Part shown: piece after piece, positions 6,599 to 7,160 of the stretch
Layout of the letters: every line of letters begins with the position of its first letter
Position numbering within the stretch: the stretch's first letter is position 1
NCBI GenBank assembly: GCA_029939965.1
Contig: JAOZRY010000146.1
Location: 1 to 7,160 of the forward strand
DNA length: 7,160 nucleotides
Origin: Bacteroidales bacterium
GTDB taxonomy: Bacteria; Bacteroidota; Bacteroidia; Bacteroidales; 4484-276
Reading direction: 5' to 3'
Made by a program: the position numbers and the translations under genes
Notes under the pieces: generated by a model
The model's database searches: none
Told to the model about the DNA's origin: nothing
What the model saw: only the letters and a program-made list of their open reading frames with translations

Positions 6599-7160
6599 TT
6601 ATTCTACAGAGAATTCAAAAATAAAATCTTTGTCGGGCATAAAAATCTCTCTTTCCCAAAACCAGGTTATTTTTTCGTTTAATGCTGCCGTTGAATCGGG
6701 TAGGATGGAGGTGGAATGTATATGGATGTGATTCGGGAGGGTCATTCTGTATTTGGCAAATTCAAAAGGTTTTGCCCAGTTTTGGGTTGTAGTAATAATG
6801 TACCTCACTTCGTTACAAATTACTTTTTGGCCATAACTAATTCGGTAAGCTATTTCCCCATTTGCCGGAACGCAAACCCTAAACATCGAACCTTTTTCCG
6901 ATTGCGTTGCTAACGCTGAAGTCGTGTCATTTTTTTGGTGTATTTTGATAAATGTAATTTCACCATATTTTTTAATATCCGGAAAAGGGAAGAAAAGCAT
7001 TTGTTTTACTTCATGATCGGTGAGATTACGAAAATGGTAAAAACCATCTACTTCAAAAACATCTTGTGTAAGCGAAAAATTTAAATCCTCGGCAAAAAAG
7101 GAAATCTGTTGTGCAGATGTAAAAATCGGGAGTAGTACGAAAAGAAAATATAACCTAAAC
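6599..7160 (-). CDS. Small exported protein of unknown function, start beyond window edge
   Basis: The minus-strand frame is open from the stop at 6599-6601 to the right edge, giving 186 visible residues. The first visible residues, FRLYFLFVLLPIFTSAQQ, are the hydrophobic part and cleavage site (probably after TSA) of a signal peptide, so only the start Met and a few residues are missing. The Met at 7000 lies inside the mature protein and is not the true start. The mature part, about 170 residues, looks beta-rich. It includes FYHFRNLTDHEVKQMLFFPFPD, then GSMFRVCVPANGEIAYRISYGQKV, then RYIITTTQNWAKPFEFAKY, and ends without a sorting domain. The phrase with N, T, E and FFPFP weakly recalls DUF4424-type beta-sandwich proteins, but this is not a firm assignment. 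No transmembrane helix follows the signal peptide, and no lipobox is seen. It is convergent with the isomerase gene; function is unknown. Confidence 0.75.
   Translation of the reverse strand, partial: FRLYFLFVLLPIFTSAQQISFFAEDLNFSLTQDVFEVDGFYHFRNLTDHEVKQMLFFPFPDIKKYGEITFIKIHQKNDTTSALATQSEKGSMFRVCVPANGEIAYRISYGQKVICNEVRYIITTTQNWAKPFEFAKYRMTLPNHIHIHSTSILPDSTAALNEKITWFWEREIFMPDKDFIFEFSVE

Noticed and set aside
6528..6731. Plus-strand open frame of 67 codons
   Set aside because: It mostly overlaps the exported protein gene on the minus strand, has no promoter box, and resembles no known protein.
6599..7000. Met at 7000 as the start of the last gene
   Set aside because: The same frame is open for 53 more codons to the edge and encodes a signal peptide followed by related beta-rich sequence.

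Overview
The window looks like a chromosomal segment from a member of the Bacteroidota, probably Bacteroidales-like. Three things support this. It is AT-rich, and its genes lack clear Shine-Dalgarno sequences. Boxes of the form TAnnTTTG, the -7 element of the Bacteroidota primary sigma factor, lie just upstream of four genes. The lysyl-tRNA synthetase carries a C-terminal extension of about 70 residues, as in this phylum. Genus and species cannot be told from the sequence. No rRNA, tRNA, CRISPR array or transposase gene was found.

Layout, left to right. On the minus strand are lipA (lipoyl synthase, 78-980), with a long hairpin starting at its stop codon, and upstream of it a 511-residue AAA-ATPase-like/PD-(D/E)XK nuclease-like protein (1028-2563). 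A 250-bp divergent promoter region follows. The plus strand then carries lysS (2814-4529), a secreted TPR-repeat protein (4746-5723) with a strong intrinsic terminator, an 86-bp double-palindromic REP/BIME-like repeat (5797-5882), and a cytoplasmic cyclophilin-type peptidyl-prolyl isomerase (5977-6414). Convergent with it on the minus strand is a small exported protein (6599 to beyond 7160). Its reading frame runs off the right edge a few residues before its expected start codon. No gene-free stretch exceeds 300 bases.

The genes do not form one pathway. lipA, lysS and the isomerase are housekeeping functions: cofactor synthesis, translation and protein folding. The TPR protein and the last protein are exported and of unknown role. 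The ATPase/nuclease-like gene belongs to a family expanded in many Bacteroidota and looks like an accessory gene between two core genes. I did not find a convincing new multi-gene system. The items most worth a second look are the double-hairpin repeat, whose two copies differ by a compensatory base-pair change, the strand-specific hairpin at the end of lipA, and the ATPase/nuclease-like gene with its close spacing to lipA.
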